NCBI GenBank assembly: GCA_024707385.1
Contig: JANPZW010000015.1
Span: 62,001-126,000, forward strand
Length of the DNA stretch: 64,000 bases
Reading direction: 5' to 3'
DNA from: Cellvibrionaceae bacterium
Lineage (GTDB): Bacteria; Pseudomonadota; Gammaproteobacteria; Pseudomonadales; Cellvibrionaceae
Part shown: positions 29,223 to 37,900 of the stretch, piece by piece
How the letters are laid out: each line of letters begins with the position of its first letter
Position numbering within the stretch: position 1 is the first letter of the stretch
Notes under the pieces: generated by a model
Seen by the model: only the letters and a program-made list of their open reading frames with translations
Told to the model about the DNA's origin: nothing
Databases searched by the model: none
Made by a program: the position numbers and the translations under genes

Positions 29223-29531
29223 ATGGCGATCAGCTCATCGTTGTCAGCTGACAGTAAAACTCTGACCATTGCGGTGGATGGGCGTTTCGATGCCAGTTCA
29301 CTGGACGAATTCCGCAAATGTTACGAGGACGTTTCTAATGGTGTGCCGGTGCGCTACAACGTCGATTTGAAAAACGCCGTGTATCTGGATAGCTCTGCGC
29401 TCGGCATGTTGCTGGTGCTGCGCGATTACGCAGGCGGTGAAGCTGCTCAGATCACCATCACGAATTGCTCACCGGAAGTGAAAAAAATCTTTTCCATATC
29501 CAGTTTTGAACAACTGTTCACGATTCAATAA
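29223..29531 (+). CDS. hsbA: STAS anti-sigma factor antagonist, HsbA-like
   Basis: 102 residues from the ATG at 29223 (GGAGGA about 7 bases upstream). STAS fold with the phospho-site loop DLKNAVYLDSSALGMLLVLRD; the DSSALGM motif carries the usual phosphorylatable Ser. In Pseudomonas, HsbA is controlled by HsbR and shifts partner between FlgM and a cyclase. The assignment rests on the next two genes encoding a REC-PP2C-kinase protein and an HPt. I am sure of the STAS domain, less of the name. Confidence 0.75.
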   Translation: MAISSSLSADSKTLTIAVDGRFDASSLDEFRKCYEDVSNGVPVRYNVDLKNAVYLDSSALGMLLVLRDYAGGEAAQITITNCSPEVKKIFSISSFEQLFTIQ

Positions 29532-29674
29532 CGCCGCTGTTCATCGCCCCGGCCTGTGCGACACCGGGCTTCCCGGAAATGTGCAGGTGTGTTGTAACCA
29601 GCAGGGGCGGTATCTCCGCCCACAGCGCCATCAAGCGATAGTGGTGACGCAATAAGTCAGCCGAGAAGTGCAGC

Positions 29675-31400
29675 ATGACAGTTGAAAGCCCGGGTGCTTT
29701 GAAAATATTGGTGGCGGAGGATTCCGCCGCAGACCGTCTTATCTTGCAGTCCATGCTGCAGCGTTCCGGCCATGAGGTGGTGTTGGTGGAGGATGGTGAA
29801 AGTGCCATTACGGCGTTTTCCGAATGCCATCCGGATTTGGTTTTTCTCGACGTCATCATGCCCAACGTCAACGGCATAGAAGCGGCCCGACGGATCAAAT
29901 CTCTCTCCGGTGACGAATTGATCCCGGTTATTTTTCTCACCTCTCTCGCCGATGCCGAATCCCTTGCCACCTGCCTCGATGCCGGCGGCGACGATTTTCT
30001 TTCCAAGCCCTACAACCAGATCGTTTTGGATTCCAAGATCAAGGCTTTCTCGCGCATGCGTGAGATGCACAGAACGCTGGCGCATCAGAAGGACCAGATC
30101 TCGCTGCACAATAAACATCTGATCCAGGAACAGAACGTCGCCAAGCAGGTGTTCGATAAGATCGCCCACGCCGGCGCGTTGAAACTGGATGTAATCCGTT
30201 ATTACATGTCCGCTCTCGCGGTATTCAACGGCGACGTGTTACTGGCGGAGATAAGTCCACGCGGGAGTCTTTTTGTGGTGCTGGGGGATTTCACGGGTCA
30301 CGGTCTGCCCGCAGCAATCGGTTCCATGCCGCTGGCTTCGACGTTCTACGGCATGGTCGGCAAAGGTTTTTCTCTTGCCGACATACTGCGGGAGATCAAC
30401 CAGAAGCTGTATCAGACCCTACCCATCGGTTTGTTCTGCTGTGCCACCTGTGTGGATATCAACTTTAAAAAGAACCGTATCCGCGTTTGGAACGGCGGTC
30501 TGCCCGACAATATTCTGTATCGCCATAAAACCCATACCTATGAACGGGTGCGCTCGAGCCATCTGCCCCTCGGTGTGCTTTCCAACCGGGATTTCAAAGC
30601 GGATGTGCAGGTTCTGCATCTGGAAAAGGGCGACCATTTTTTGATGTGGTCCGACGGTATTCAGGAGGCGCGCAACCGCGCTGGAGATATGTTCGGCGAG
30701 GACAACATCAACGCCGTGCTCGACAGCGGCTTGCCGCCTGCGGTGATTTACAGCCAGATCCTGAAAAATGTTCAGGAACACATCGGCAGTACGGAAAAAG
30801 ATGACGATATTTCCCTCGTGGATATAGCGGTGCCCGATGATGACCGGGTGCAAGCTCTGGCACCACAATCCGGCATGCGTAACGGCTATCTGGAAGACTG
30901 GGAGTTGAGCCTGACCCTGGTGGCCTCGTCGTTGAAAACTTTCAATCCCCTGTCGCTGCTGATTCACGTGATTTCCGAAGTGCCCGGCCTGCGCCAGAAC
31001 AGCAGTGTGCTCTATACGGTGCTGTCCGAATTATTCAACAACGCATTGGAACACGGGGTGCTGGGGCTGGAGTCGAGCATTAAAAGTTCGCCCGCCGGGT
31101 TTGCCGAATATTACCGTCTGCGCAAAGAGGGCCTGGAGGCGCTCACTGAAGCGTTCGTGCGTTTTGAATTCCGCCATGAAACGCGGCAAAACGGCGGCAT
31201 GCTCACCGTTACAGTGGGTAGATAGCGGGCAGGGTTTTGTGCCCAAACCCATGATGGCATTGGATGGCACGGCGAAAGTGCCAGCGGCGCAATATTACGG
31301 ACGCGGACTCACGTTGGTGGCTTCTATTTGTGAGTCACTGCAGATATTGCCGCCGGGCAATCGTGTACAGGTTCAATTTCCCTGGAGTTATGAGGAGTAG
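29675..31400 (+). CDS. hsbR: HsbR-like response regulator with PP2C phosphatase and HATPase domains (frameshifted)
   Basis: Corrected length is 574 residues. Receiver (1-125; VAEDSAADRLIL, Asp in VFLDVIMPNVNG, Lys in SKPYNQ), a coiled linker, a SpoIIE-type PP2C phosphatase (about 170-385; GDFTGHGLPAAIG and HFLMWSDGIQEARN), then an HATPase-like anti-sigma kinase domain (about 420-574; LSELFNNALEHG). This is the architecture of Pseudomonas HsbR, which phosphorylates or dephosphorylates HsbA depending on HptB input. The run GGG at 31216-31218 needs one G fewer to give TVTVVDSGQGFVP. hptB follows 2 bases later. Confidence 0.82.
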
Positions 31401-31402
31401 AC

Positions 31403-31747
31403 ATGGGGACTTCTGCCAGAGCAAAAATCGACGCCGCTATGATGGTGCAATTGAAGGATCTTTTGGGCGAGCGCTTTGGTGAATTAGTGCTGCGATATAT
31501 TCAGGATGGCGAGCGCCGCATCTCTCTATTGCACAGCGCAGTGGCAGCGCAGGATTTTGTCGTCGTGCACGCCGAGTCCCACGGGCTCAAGGGAAGCAGC
31601 CGGAATATTGGCGCCAATACTTTGGGCAACCTGTGCGGCGATCTTGAACAGCTTGGCAAGGATCACAATGCTGGAGGAATGCAGGCATTGCTTGCCGCTG
31701 TTGAGCAAGAATTTGCCGCCGTCTGCGCAGAACTCAAAACCCACTGA
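31403..31747 (+). CDS. hptB: HPt phosphotransfer protein, HptB-like
   Basis: 114 residues forming a single HPt four-helix domain, phospho-His in VHAESHGLKGSSRNIGA. In Pseudomonas, HptB passes phosphate from hybrid kinases to HsbR. Here it is encoded directly after the hsbR-like gene, so the set is complete. No hybrid kinase that could feed it is adjacent. It is followed by a terminator. Confidence 0.82.
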   Translation: MGTSARAKIDAAMMVQLKDLLGERFGELVLRYIQDGERRISLLHSAVAAQDFVVVHAESHGLKGSSRNIGANTLGNLCGDLEQLGKDHNAGGMQALLAAVEQEFAAVCAELKTH

Positions 31748-31754
31748 TGCCGGA

Positions 31755-31782
31755 GCCCGCGCGAATAAAGGCGGGCGGTTTT
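31755..31782 (+). terminator. Intrinsic terminator after hptB
   Basis: GCCCGC (31755-31760), a 10-base loop, GCGGGC (31771-31776), then GGTTTTA. It closes the hsbA-hsbR-hptB unit directly before the fliK promoter. Confidence 0.65.
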
Positions 31783-31783
31783 A

Positions 31784-31799
31784 TGGCATAAGGCTTGCT
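31784..31799 (+). promoter_or_regulatory. Sigma-54 promoter of fliKLMNOPQR-flhB
   Basis: TGGCATAAGGCTTGCT gives GG-N10-GC (GG 31785-31786, GC 31797-31798), one mismatch from consensus. It lies about 66 bases before fliK and immediately after the hptB terminator. Confidence 0.85.
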
Positions 31800-31864
31800 G
31801 AACGCCAAGACTGAAGATCGCGCCGGCACACCGCCGGCTGAATCAGCACTTACGGGCGTTATTC

Positions 31865-33160
31865 ATGTCGTTGCCATCGTTTTTATCCAGTCCATCTTTT
31901 TTATCCAACACCACCGCATCTGCCAATTCCTCACCACTTGCTGCCAGCAGCGCCGCCGCTAACCCGCGCGCCGGGGGAGGGGATTTTCGCCAGACGTTTA
32001 AAGAGATGACCGGCACTTCCAAAACGGAAACTTCGACGTCTTCTACGGACAAAGGGGGCACTGCCGCCGTTGTATCGAACGAAGCGGGCAAGAGTGCAGT
32101 ACTTTCCGCGGATGATCAGCAAACGCTGCAGAGCGCTTTTGCGGATGGCGATTTAAGTGCGGCCGAGCTGCTGCAGCTGCCGCTTTCACCGGAAGTCCGT
32201 CAGATTCTGACGGACGCTTTGCAGCAGGCTGACCTTGATCTGCCGTCTCTGGAAGAGCAATCCCTGGAAGAGCAGTTCCTATCCATGGAATCTGTCGTCG
32301 ATTTGTTGGCAGGCGGCAAAATGCTTCCTCTCGATGAATTCAATGGCGCCATTAATTTGGCGGAAACGGATATGGCGGGAGAAACGGCGGATGATCCGCT
32401 GTGGCTGCCGGGCACAGGGCCTGCCGTTGCTTTCCATACTTTTGCCGAAGCTGAGCCGGAGCCTGCCGATCTTCCGTTGCTGGCAGGCCAGGGCAAGCGC
32501 CTGGACCTCAACCCGTGGTTGACCGCTGCAACAAACGCGGAAGAATCCGGTGAGTCTGCCTTGCCGCTCACAACAAAAACGTCTGCCGGCTCTGCCGAGC
32601 TTCTTACAAGCAAGGCCGAGATATTCAGTAGTTTGTTGGTAATGCCCGAGACAGAAGCGGATACGGCCGGTTTAGCCTCGCCTGCAGCCATCGACAAGCC
32701 AGGAACTTTGGCGCAGCTTCCGCAGGCGCCGTTAAACCCCGCCATGCGGATGCAGGTGGCTTTCGGTCATGCCCAGTGGTCTGAAGCCCTCGCAGAGCGC
32801 GCCGCCTGGCTTGCCGGGCAGCAGATCCACTCCGCCGAGCTGCAGCTGGATCCGCCGGAATTGGGTCCTTTGCAGGTGAGAATCAGCGTGCATCAGGACC
32901 AGGCGGTGGTGAGCTTCGTCAGCGCCAACCCGCAGGTGCGTGACGCGCTTGACCAGTCCATGGCGCGGCTGCGCGAATTGATGCAGGAGCAGGGCATGCA
33001 GCTGGTAGATGCCGGGGTGTCCGATCAGCACCGCGAGGACAGCGGTGAAGCCACTGCAGAAGGGGCTTCGCCCCCGGATGGCGACGGCGATGAAGCGGTA
33101 GAAGTGGCGCACACCTCCGCGCCCATCGTCACCCGGTACGGGGTCGACGACTTCGTCTGA
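31865..33160 (+). CDS. fliK: Flagellar hook-length control protein FliK
   Basis: 431 residues. Low-complexity Ser/Ala/Thr-rich N-terminal two thirds (the secreted ruler), then the conserved C-terminal switch domain: AAWLAGQQIHSAELQLDPPE, LGPLQVRI and ANPQVRDALDQSMARLRELM. It measures hook length and switches export from hook to filament subunits through FlhB, encoded eight genes downstream. The frame is intact. The ribosome site is weak. The tail is acidic (GEATAEGASPPDGDGDEAVE). Confidence 0.9.
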   Translation: MSLPSFLSSPSFLSNTTASANSSPLAASSAAANPRAGGGDFRQTFKEMTGTSKTETSTSSTDKGGTAAVVSNEAGKSAVLSADDQQTLQSAFADGDLSAAELLQLPLSPEVRQILTDALQQADLDLPSLEEQSLEEQFLSMESVVDLLAGGKMLPLDEFNGAINLAETDMAGETADDPLWLPGTGPAVAFHTFAEAEPEPADLPLLAGQGKRLDLNPWLTAATNAEESGESALPLTTKTSAGSAELLTSKAEIFSSLLVMPETEADTAGLASPAAIDKPGTLAQLPQAPLNPAMRMQVAFGHAQWSEALAERAAWLAGQQIHSAELQLDPPELGPLQVRISVHQDQAVVSFVSANPQVRDALDQSMARLRELMQEQGMQLVDAGVSDQHREDSGEATAEGASPPDGDGDEAVEVAHTSAPIVTRYGVDDFV

Positions 33161-33468
33161 GTCCCTCGGCGCCGCAGCGGCGCCTTTACACGTCAAAATT
33201 CCCTCTATATCACCGCTCCCGGCTGCATGCCGGTAGCGGTCTGCTATCTTTAAATTTGTCGGGTGCTATAAGCATTTCCGAAAACCGAGCCACAAAAAAC
33301 AATAACCAGGCTATGAACGAGCAAAAAAGCCGAGCCGTCCGGCTATTTCCAGCAGCGATTTTTTTCCTCCGGGGCCTACAGGTCCGGGCAAATCGCGGAT
33401 TTCCGCCGTTTGGCATTGCTCTTGCTCAAACCCTCACGTAGACGACAAAAACTGACGGAATTTTGACG
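33161..33468. other. Intergenic region between fliK and fliL with a hairpin
   Basis: About 310 bases. It holds a stable stem ACCGCTCCCGG (33212-33222) with CCGGTAGCGGT (33230-33240), one mismatch, 7-base loop. No U-tract follows, so it may be a partial terminator or processing site inside the operon. No GG-N10-GC promoter was found. Confidence 0.5.
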
Positions 33469-33988
33469 ATGGCCGACAAGAAAGAGGCTGGCGAAAATCA
33501 GGAAAAGCCCAAGAGCGGAAAAAAAGAAACTGCTCCTGCTTGGCGCCGCGCTGCTCGGCATTATTGCCATATCGGTTGGCGCCACTGTGGCGGCCTTGAA
33601 AATACTCGGGCCCGCTCCCGCCCCTGCGGAGGCCGAGGTTGCAGACCCCAACGCGCCGCCGCCGCAACCTGCTGCAATCTATTACCCATTGAAACCCGCC
33701 ATCATGGTGAATTTCACCGTGCGCGGCCGGCAGCGTTTTTTACAGGCGGAGCTGACCTTGATGCTGCGCGACGGAGCCGTGGTAAGCGCGATTGAACTGC
33801 ATCAACCAATGATCCGCAACGCTTTGATCATGCTGATCGGCGGCCAATCCTTTGAAGAATTGCAAACGGCGGAAGGCAAGGAATTGTTGCGCCAGAACTG
33901 TCTGCAGGAAATCCAACGCTTGTTGCAGCAGGAAATTGGCAAGCCGGGTATTGAACAGGTTCTTTTTACTGACTTTGTTATGCAATAA
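33469..33988 (+). CDS. fliL: Flagellar basal body-associated protein FliL (frameshifted in this sequence)
   Basis: Corrected length is 172 residues. A short charged cytosolic tail, one transmembrane helix (KKLLLLGAALLGIIAISVG), a Pro/Ala linker and the periplasmic domain (YYPLKPAIMVNFTV, then QEIQRLLQQEIGKPGIEQVLFTDFVMQ). FliL surrounds the stator and supports motor torque. The run at 33519-33525 has A7; A6 restores the hydrophobic helix. I start at the ATG at 33469. fliM follows after 95 bases that include several TGCAATAAA-like repeats. Confidence 0.9.
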
Positions 33989-34083
33989 AGCGGCAATACA
34001 AAACGGTAGTGCAATAAACCGGTAATGCAAAAAAAGCTCATGCAATAAAAGCGGCCGAAGGCCGAGCTGATCTCGAGGTTTCT

Positions 34084-35064
34084 GTGCAGGATTTATTATC
34101 CCAAGACGAAATTGACGCGCTCCTTCACGGTGTCGATGATGGCGAAATCGAAACCGAAGGGGATTTCGACGCGGCAGGTGTGCGCCCTTACGATCTCACC
34201 AGCCAGGATCGTATTGTGCGCGGGCGCATGCCGACACTGGAAATGATCAACGAACGATTTGCCCGTTACACCCGCATCAGCATGTTTAACCTTCTGCGCC
34301 GCACGGCAGATGTCTCGGTCGGCGGTATCCAAATTCAAAAATTCGGTGAGTACGTGCACACGCTATACGTGCCCACCAGTTTGAACATGGTGAAATTCCG
34401 CCCGCTGCGCGGCACAGCGCTGATCATTCTTGACGCCAAATTGGTTTTTAAATTGGTGGACAATTTTTTCGGCGGCGATGGTCGTCACGCGAAAATTGAA
34501 GGCCGTGAATTTACGCCCACCGAATTGCGTGTTGTGCAGATGGTGCTGGAGCAGGCATTTGTGGATCTGCGCGAGGCTTGGAAAGCCGTCAAGCCCATCG
34601 ATTTCGAATACATCAATTCTGAAGTCAATCCGTCCATGGCGAATATCGTCAGCCCCAGTGAAGTGGTAGTGGTGAGCACTTTTCATGTGGAGCTGGATGG
34701 CGGCGGCGGTGAATTACACATCACCATGCCTTATTCAATGGTGGAGCCGATCCGGGAAATTCTCGACGCCGGGTTGCAGTCGGACACCGACGAGCGCGAC
34801 GAACGCTGGGTGCGCGCCCTGCGTGAAGACGTGATGGCGGCGGAAGTGAATCTCGAATGCGACATAGTGCGGCGCGAAGTCACCCTGCGCGATATCGTCG
34901 ATTTACGCCCCGGTGACGTGATTCCAATTCAAATGCCGGAAAGCAGCGTATTGACGGCCAATGGCGTGCCCATGTTTCGCGTGGTGCTAGGGCGCAGCAA
35001 AGAAAATCTCGCATTGAAAGTGGTCAGCATCGTCGACCGCAAACAAGTGCATCACACTGAGTAA
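34084..35064 (+). CDS. fliM: Flagellar motor switch protein FliM
   Basis: 326 residues from a GTG start with GAGG 5 bases upstream. The N-terminal CheY-binding motif LSQDEIDALLHGV is intact. The middle domain (LEMINERFARYTRISMFNLL, GGIQIQKFGEYVHTLYVPT) and the C-terminal SpoA domain (DVIPIQMPESSVLTANGVPMF) follow. FliM forms the C-ring and is the target of phosphorylated CheY. Frame intact; 17 bases before fliN. Confidence 0.96.
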   Translation: MQDLLSQDEIDALLHGVDDGEIETEGDFDAAGVRPYDLTSQDRIVRGRMPTLEMINERFARYTRISMFNLLRRTADVSVGGIQIQKFGEYVHTLYVPTSLNMVKFRPLRGTALIILDAKLVFKLVDNFFGGDGRHAKIEGREFTPTELRVVQMVLEQAFVDLREAWKAVKPIDFEYINSEVNPSMANIVSPSEVVVVSTFHVELDGGGGELHITMPYSMVEPIREILDAGLQSDTDERDERWVRALREDVMAAEVNLECDIVRREVTLRDIVDLRPGDVIPIQMPESSVLTANGVPMFRVVLGRSKENLALKVVSIVDRKQVHHTE

Positions 35065-35081
35065 CCGAGTAGAGAAATGTT

Positions 35082-35477
35082 ATGACTGACGATCCAAACC
35101 AGGATGACATGGCAGACGAGTGGGCAGCGGCGCTTGAACAGCAGGGGCGCGGCGAGGTCCAGGCGCAGCAGATGGAGCTCGATGATTTCAGCGATGCCCA
35201 GAAAGGTGTGACCGGGCGGCCGGATCTCGATGTGATTCTGGATATTCCAGTAACCATTTCCATGGAAGTGGGACGCACCTCCATCACCATCCGCAATTTG
35301 TTGCAATTGAACCAGGGCTCGGTGATCGAGCTCGACCGCCTTGCGGGCGAGCCGCTCGATGTGCTGGTAAACGGCACACTGATCGCGCACGGTGAAGTGG
35401 TGGTTGTGAACGAGAAATTCGGCATCCGCATGACGGACGTTATCAGCCCGTCAGAGCGTATTAAAAAGCTGCGCTAA
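35082..35477 (+). CDS. fliN: Flagellar motor switch protein FliN
   Basis: 131 residues. An acidic N-terminal third, then the SpoA domain: LDVILDIPVTISMEVGRT, LLQLNQGSVIELDRLAGEPLD and VVVNEKFGIRMTDVISPSERI. FliN completes the C-ring with FliM and FliG and also helps hold FliH at the export gate. Normal length and intact frame; co-transcribed with fliM. Confidence 0.96.
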   Translation: MTDDPNQDDMADEWAAALEQQGRGEVQAQQMELDDFSDAQKGVTGRPDLDVILDIPVTISMEVGRTSITIRNLLQLNQGSVIELDRLAGEPLDVLVNGTLIAHGEVVVVNEKFGIRMTDVISPSERIKKLR

Positions 35478-35511
35478 GCAGCGCCGTCCAAGCAATAGGG
35501 TGAGGTCAGTC

Positions 35512-35973
35512 ATGCCGAGATTGAAGCGCGATTTCATCATCATGATTTACGTGTTATTGATTTCCTGTCTTCCGGTTGCCGGATGGAGTGCGGAAACCGT
35601 CGCGCCACCGTCCGGCGCCAACGCCATGATGCGGACCCTGTTCGGTCTGGGGGTAGTGGTCGCGCTGATTTTTGCCCTCGCCTGGACGAGCCGGCGTTTG
35701 AGCGGCGGCGGTCTCGGTCATAATAAATTCATGAAAATCCTCGCCGTGCAGGCCTTGGGTGCGCGGGAAAAAATCATTCTGGTGGATGTGGGCGGCAAAC
35801 AGATGATGCTGGGTGTAACACCTGGCCGTATCGCCACACTTCACGTTTTCGATGAGCCGGTAATGCAGATTGCACCAAACGCCGAACCCGGTGCGGGCAG
35901 TCTTTCCGCGCGTTCCGCCAGTGAGTTTTCCCGCAAGCTGCACGAATTTTTGAACCAGGGGAATAAATCCTGA
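35512..35973 (+). CDS. fliO: Flagellar biosynthesis protein FliO
   Basis: 153 residues from the ATG at 35512 (GAGG 6 bases upstream). A hydrophobic N-terminal segment with a possible signal peptide (cleavage near GWSAE), one transmembrane helix (TLFGLGVVVALIFALAW), then a short conserved cytosolic part (KILAVQALGAREKIILVDVGGKQMMLGVTP). FliO stabilises FliP during export-gate assembly. It overlaps the fliP start by one base. Confidence 0.9.
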   Translation: MPRLKRDFIIMIYVLLISCLPVAGWSAETVAPPSGANAMMRTLFGLGVVVALIFALAWTSRRLSGGGLGHNKFMKILAVQALGAREKIILVDVGGKQMMLGVTPGRIATLHVFDEPVMQIAPNAEPGAGSLSARSASEFSRKLHEFLNQGNKS

Positions 35974-36791
35974 TGAAAGCATTCCTGCATGCGTTGGTCG
36001 CAGCCTTCTGGTTGAGCGCAAGCCTGTTGAATTCGGCTTCCGCGCAGGTGGCTGATCCCGCGGCGCCGGCAGCAGCGCCCGCCATGACAGCTCCCGTAGG
36101 TTTTCAGCCGATACCGGCGCTGCCGGTGCTCACCGTAAAAAACAATCCCGACGGCTCCGAGGACTACACTGTTACGCTGCAGATTCTGCTGTTGATGACG
36201 GCATTGTCGTTTCTGCCGGCGATGCTGATGATGATGACCTCTTTCACGCGCATCATCATCGTGTTTTCCATTTTGCGGCAGGCACTAGGTTTACAGCAGT
36301 CGCCCTCGAACCAGATTTTGATCGGTCTGTCCTTGTTTCTTACGTTTTTCATCATGACGCCTGTTTTGGACAAGGTGAATGAACAGGCAGTGCAGCCCTA
36401 TATCAACGAACAGATAACTGCGCGGCAGGCGTTGGAAATCGGGCGCAAGCCATTTCACGACTTTATGATGGCGCAAACCCGGGAGAGCGATCTGGAACTG
36501 TTTTTCCGCATTTCCGGTAGACCGCCAGTGGCGGGCCCTGATGACGTTCCCTTCAGCGTTCTTATGCCGGCTTTTATCACGTCGGAATTAAAAACGGCAT
36601 TTCAGATTGGATTTATTATTTTTATCCCCTTTCTGGTGATCGATATTGTGGTGGCGAGCGTTCTTATGGCCATGGGTATGATGATGCTCTCGCCACTGAT
36701 TATTTCCCTGCCATTTAAAATAATGCTGTTTGTTCTGGTGGATGGCTGGGGTTTGATTATCGGCACACTGGCAGCCAGTTTTGGCATCTAG
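35973..36791 (+). CDS. fliP: Flagellar export gate protein FliP
   Basis: 272 residues. N-terminal signal peptide (ending near SASAQ), then FliP transmembrane helices. Typical stretches are LPAMLMMMTSFTRIIIVFSI, LRQALGLQQSPSNQILIGL and the C-terminal VDGWGLIIGTLAASF. FliP with FliQ and FliR forms the channel of the flagellar type III exporter. The frame is intact. Its start overlaps the fliO stop. Confidence 0.96.
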   Translation: MKAFLHALVAAFWLSASLLNSASAQVADPAAPAAAPAMTAPVGFQPIPALPVLTVKNNPDGSEDYTVTLQILLLMTALSFLPAMLMMMTSFTRIIIVFSILRQALGLQQSPSNQILIGLSLFLTFFIMTPVLDKVNEQAVQPYINEQITARQALEIGRKPFHDFMMAQTRESDLELFFRISGRPPVAGPDDVPFSVLMPAFITSELKTAFQIGFIIFIPFLVIDIVVASVLMAMGMMMLSPLIISLPFKIMLFVLVDGWGLIIGTLAASFGI

Positions 36792-36818
36792 GAAAAAGAC
36801 TTTAGCGAGGTTTGGCCC

Positions 36819-37088
36819 ATGACCCAGGAAGTAGTGCTCGATCTTTTTGGCAGCGCATTTTATCTCACCGTTATTATGGTGCTGGTGATCGTCGGCCCAA
36901 GTCTTATCGTCGGTTTGATCGTGAGTACTTTTCAAGCCGCAACCCAGATCAACGAACAGACTTTGAGTTTTCTACCGCGTCTGATCGTCACGCTCGCCAC
37001 TATCATGATGACCGGACCCTGGCTGGTGCAGCAGCTCACCGATTTATTCGAGCGCCTGATGACCGATATTCCCAATATTATCGGCTGA
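36819..37088 (+). CDS. fliQ: Flagellar export gate protein FliQ
   Basis: 89 residues with two transmembrane helices; the conserved stretch is GPSLIVGLIVSTFQAATQIN followed by EQTLSFLPRL. Standard length. Four bases separate it from fliR. Confidence 0.95.
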   Translation: MTQEVVLDLFGSAFYLTVIMVLVIVGPSLIVGLIVSTFQAATQINEQTLSFLPRLIVTLATIMMTGPWLVQQLTDLFERLMTDIPNIIG

Positions 37089-37092
37089 GCCC

Positions 37093-37875
37093 GTGGAAAC
37101 CATTACCGACAGCCAGATCGCCGCCTTCGTCCAGCAATATTTTTTGCCATTTGCGCGCATAAGCGCGCTTTTGATGACCATGCCGGTTATAGGTACGCGC
37201 ATAGTGCCGGCGCGGGCGCGCATCATTGCCGCCATGTTTCTCACTATGATGGTGGTGCCGCTGTTGCCGCCGTTGCAGGTGACGCCGAGCCTTTCCCTAA
37301 GTACCGGCATCCTGATTATGCACGAGCTTTTGATCGGTATAGCGCTGGGTTTTGGTTTTCAGGTGGTGTTTCAGGTTTTTGTGCTGGCGGGGCAATATCT
37401 GGCGATGAAAATGGGTCTGGGTTTTGCCTCCATGAACGATCCCACCAATGGCGTGCAGACCACAGTGCTGTCACAGTTTTTTCTGGTGATGTTGACGCTG
37501 ATGTTTATCGCCGTAAATGGTCATTTATTGCTGATTGAAATGTTGCTGCAAAGTTTTCAGACCCTGCCGCCGAGCCATTTCCAATTTTCCCGCGAACAGT
37601 CATTCCAGGTGGTGAATCTGGGTGGGTGGCTGTTTGCCAGTGCGCTGGTGATGTCGCTGCCGGTAATGACATCGCTGCTGGTGGTGAATGTTGCCTTCGG
37701 CATTATGAGCCGCGCCGCGCCGCAACTGAATATTTTCGCCATAGGTTTTCCCTTTACGCTGATCTGCGGCATGTTTTTGATCTGGATTGGATTGGCCACG
37801 TTTGATATGCATTTTGAGGATTTTATGGCGGAGGGATTTTTATTCGCCCGGGAGCTGCTGCGTCTGCAGCCGTAA
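37093..37875 (+). CDS. fliR: Flagellar export gate protein FliR
   Basis: 260 residues from a GTG start. Multi-pass membrane protein with VIGTRIVPARARIIAAMFLT, the conserved GLGFASMNDPTNGVQTTVLSQ region (FliR signature) and LNIFAIGFPFTLICGMFLIW. Completes the FliPQR export gate. flhB begins 25 bases later, the usual order. The frame is intact. Confidence 0.95.
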   Translation: METITDSQIAAFVQQYFLPFARISALLMTMPVIGTRIVPARARIIAAMFLTMMVVPLLPPLQVTPSLSLSTGILIMHELLIGIALGFGFQVVFQVFVLAGQYLAMKMGLGFASMNDPTNGVQTTVLSQFFLVMLTLMFIAVNGHLLLIEMLLQSFQTLPPSHFQFSREQSFQVVNLGGWLFASALVMSLPVMTSLLVVNVAFGIMSRAAPQLNIFAIGFPFTLICGMFLIWIGLATFDMHFEDFMAEGFLFARELLRLQP

Positions 37876-37900
37876 TTCATGTTCGCGTTGAGTGGCCGCC

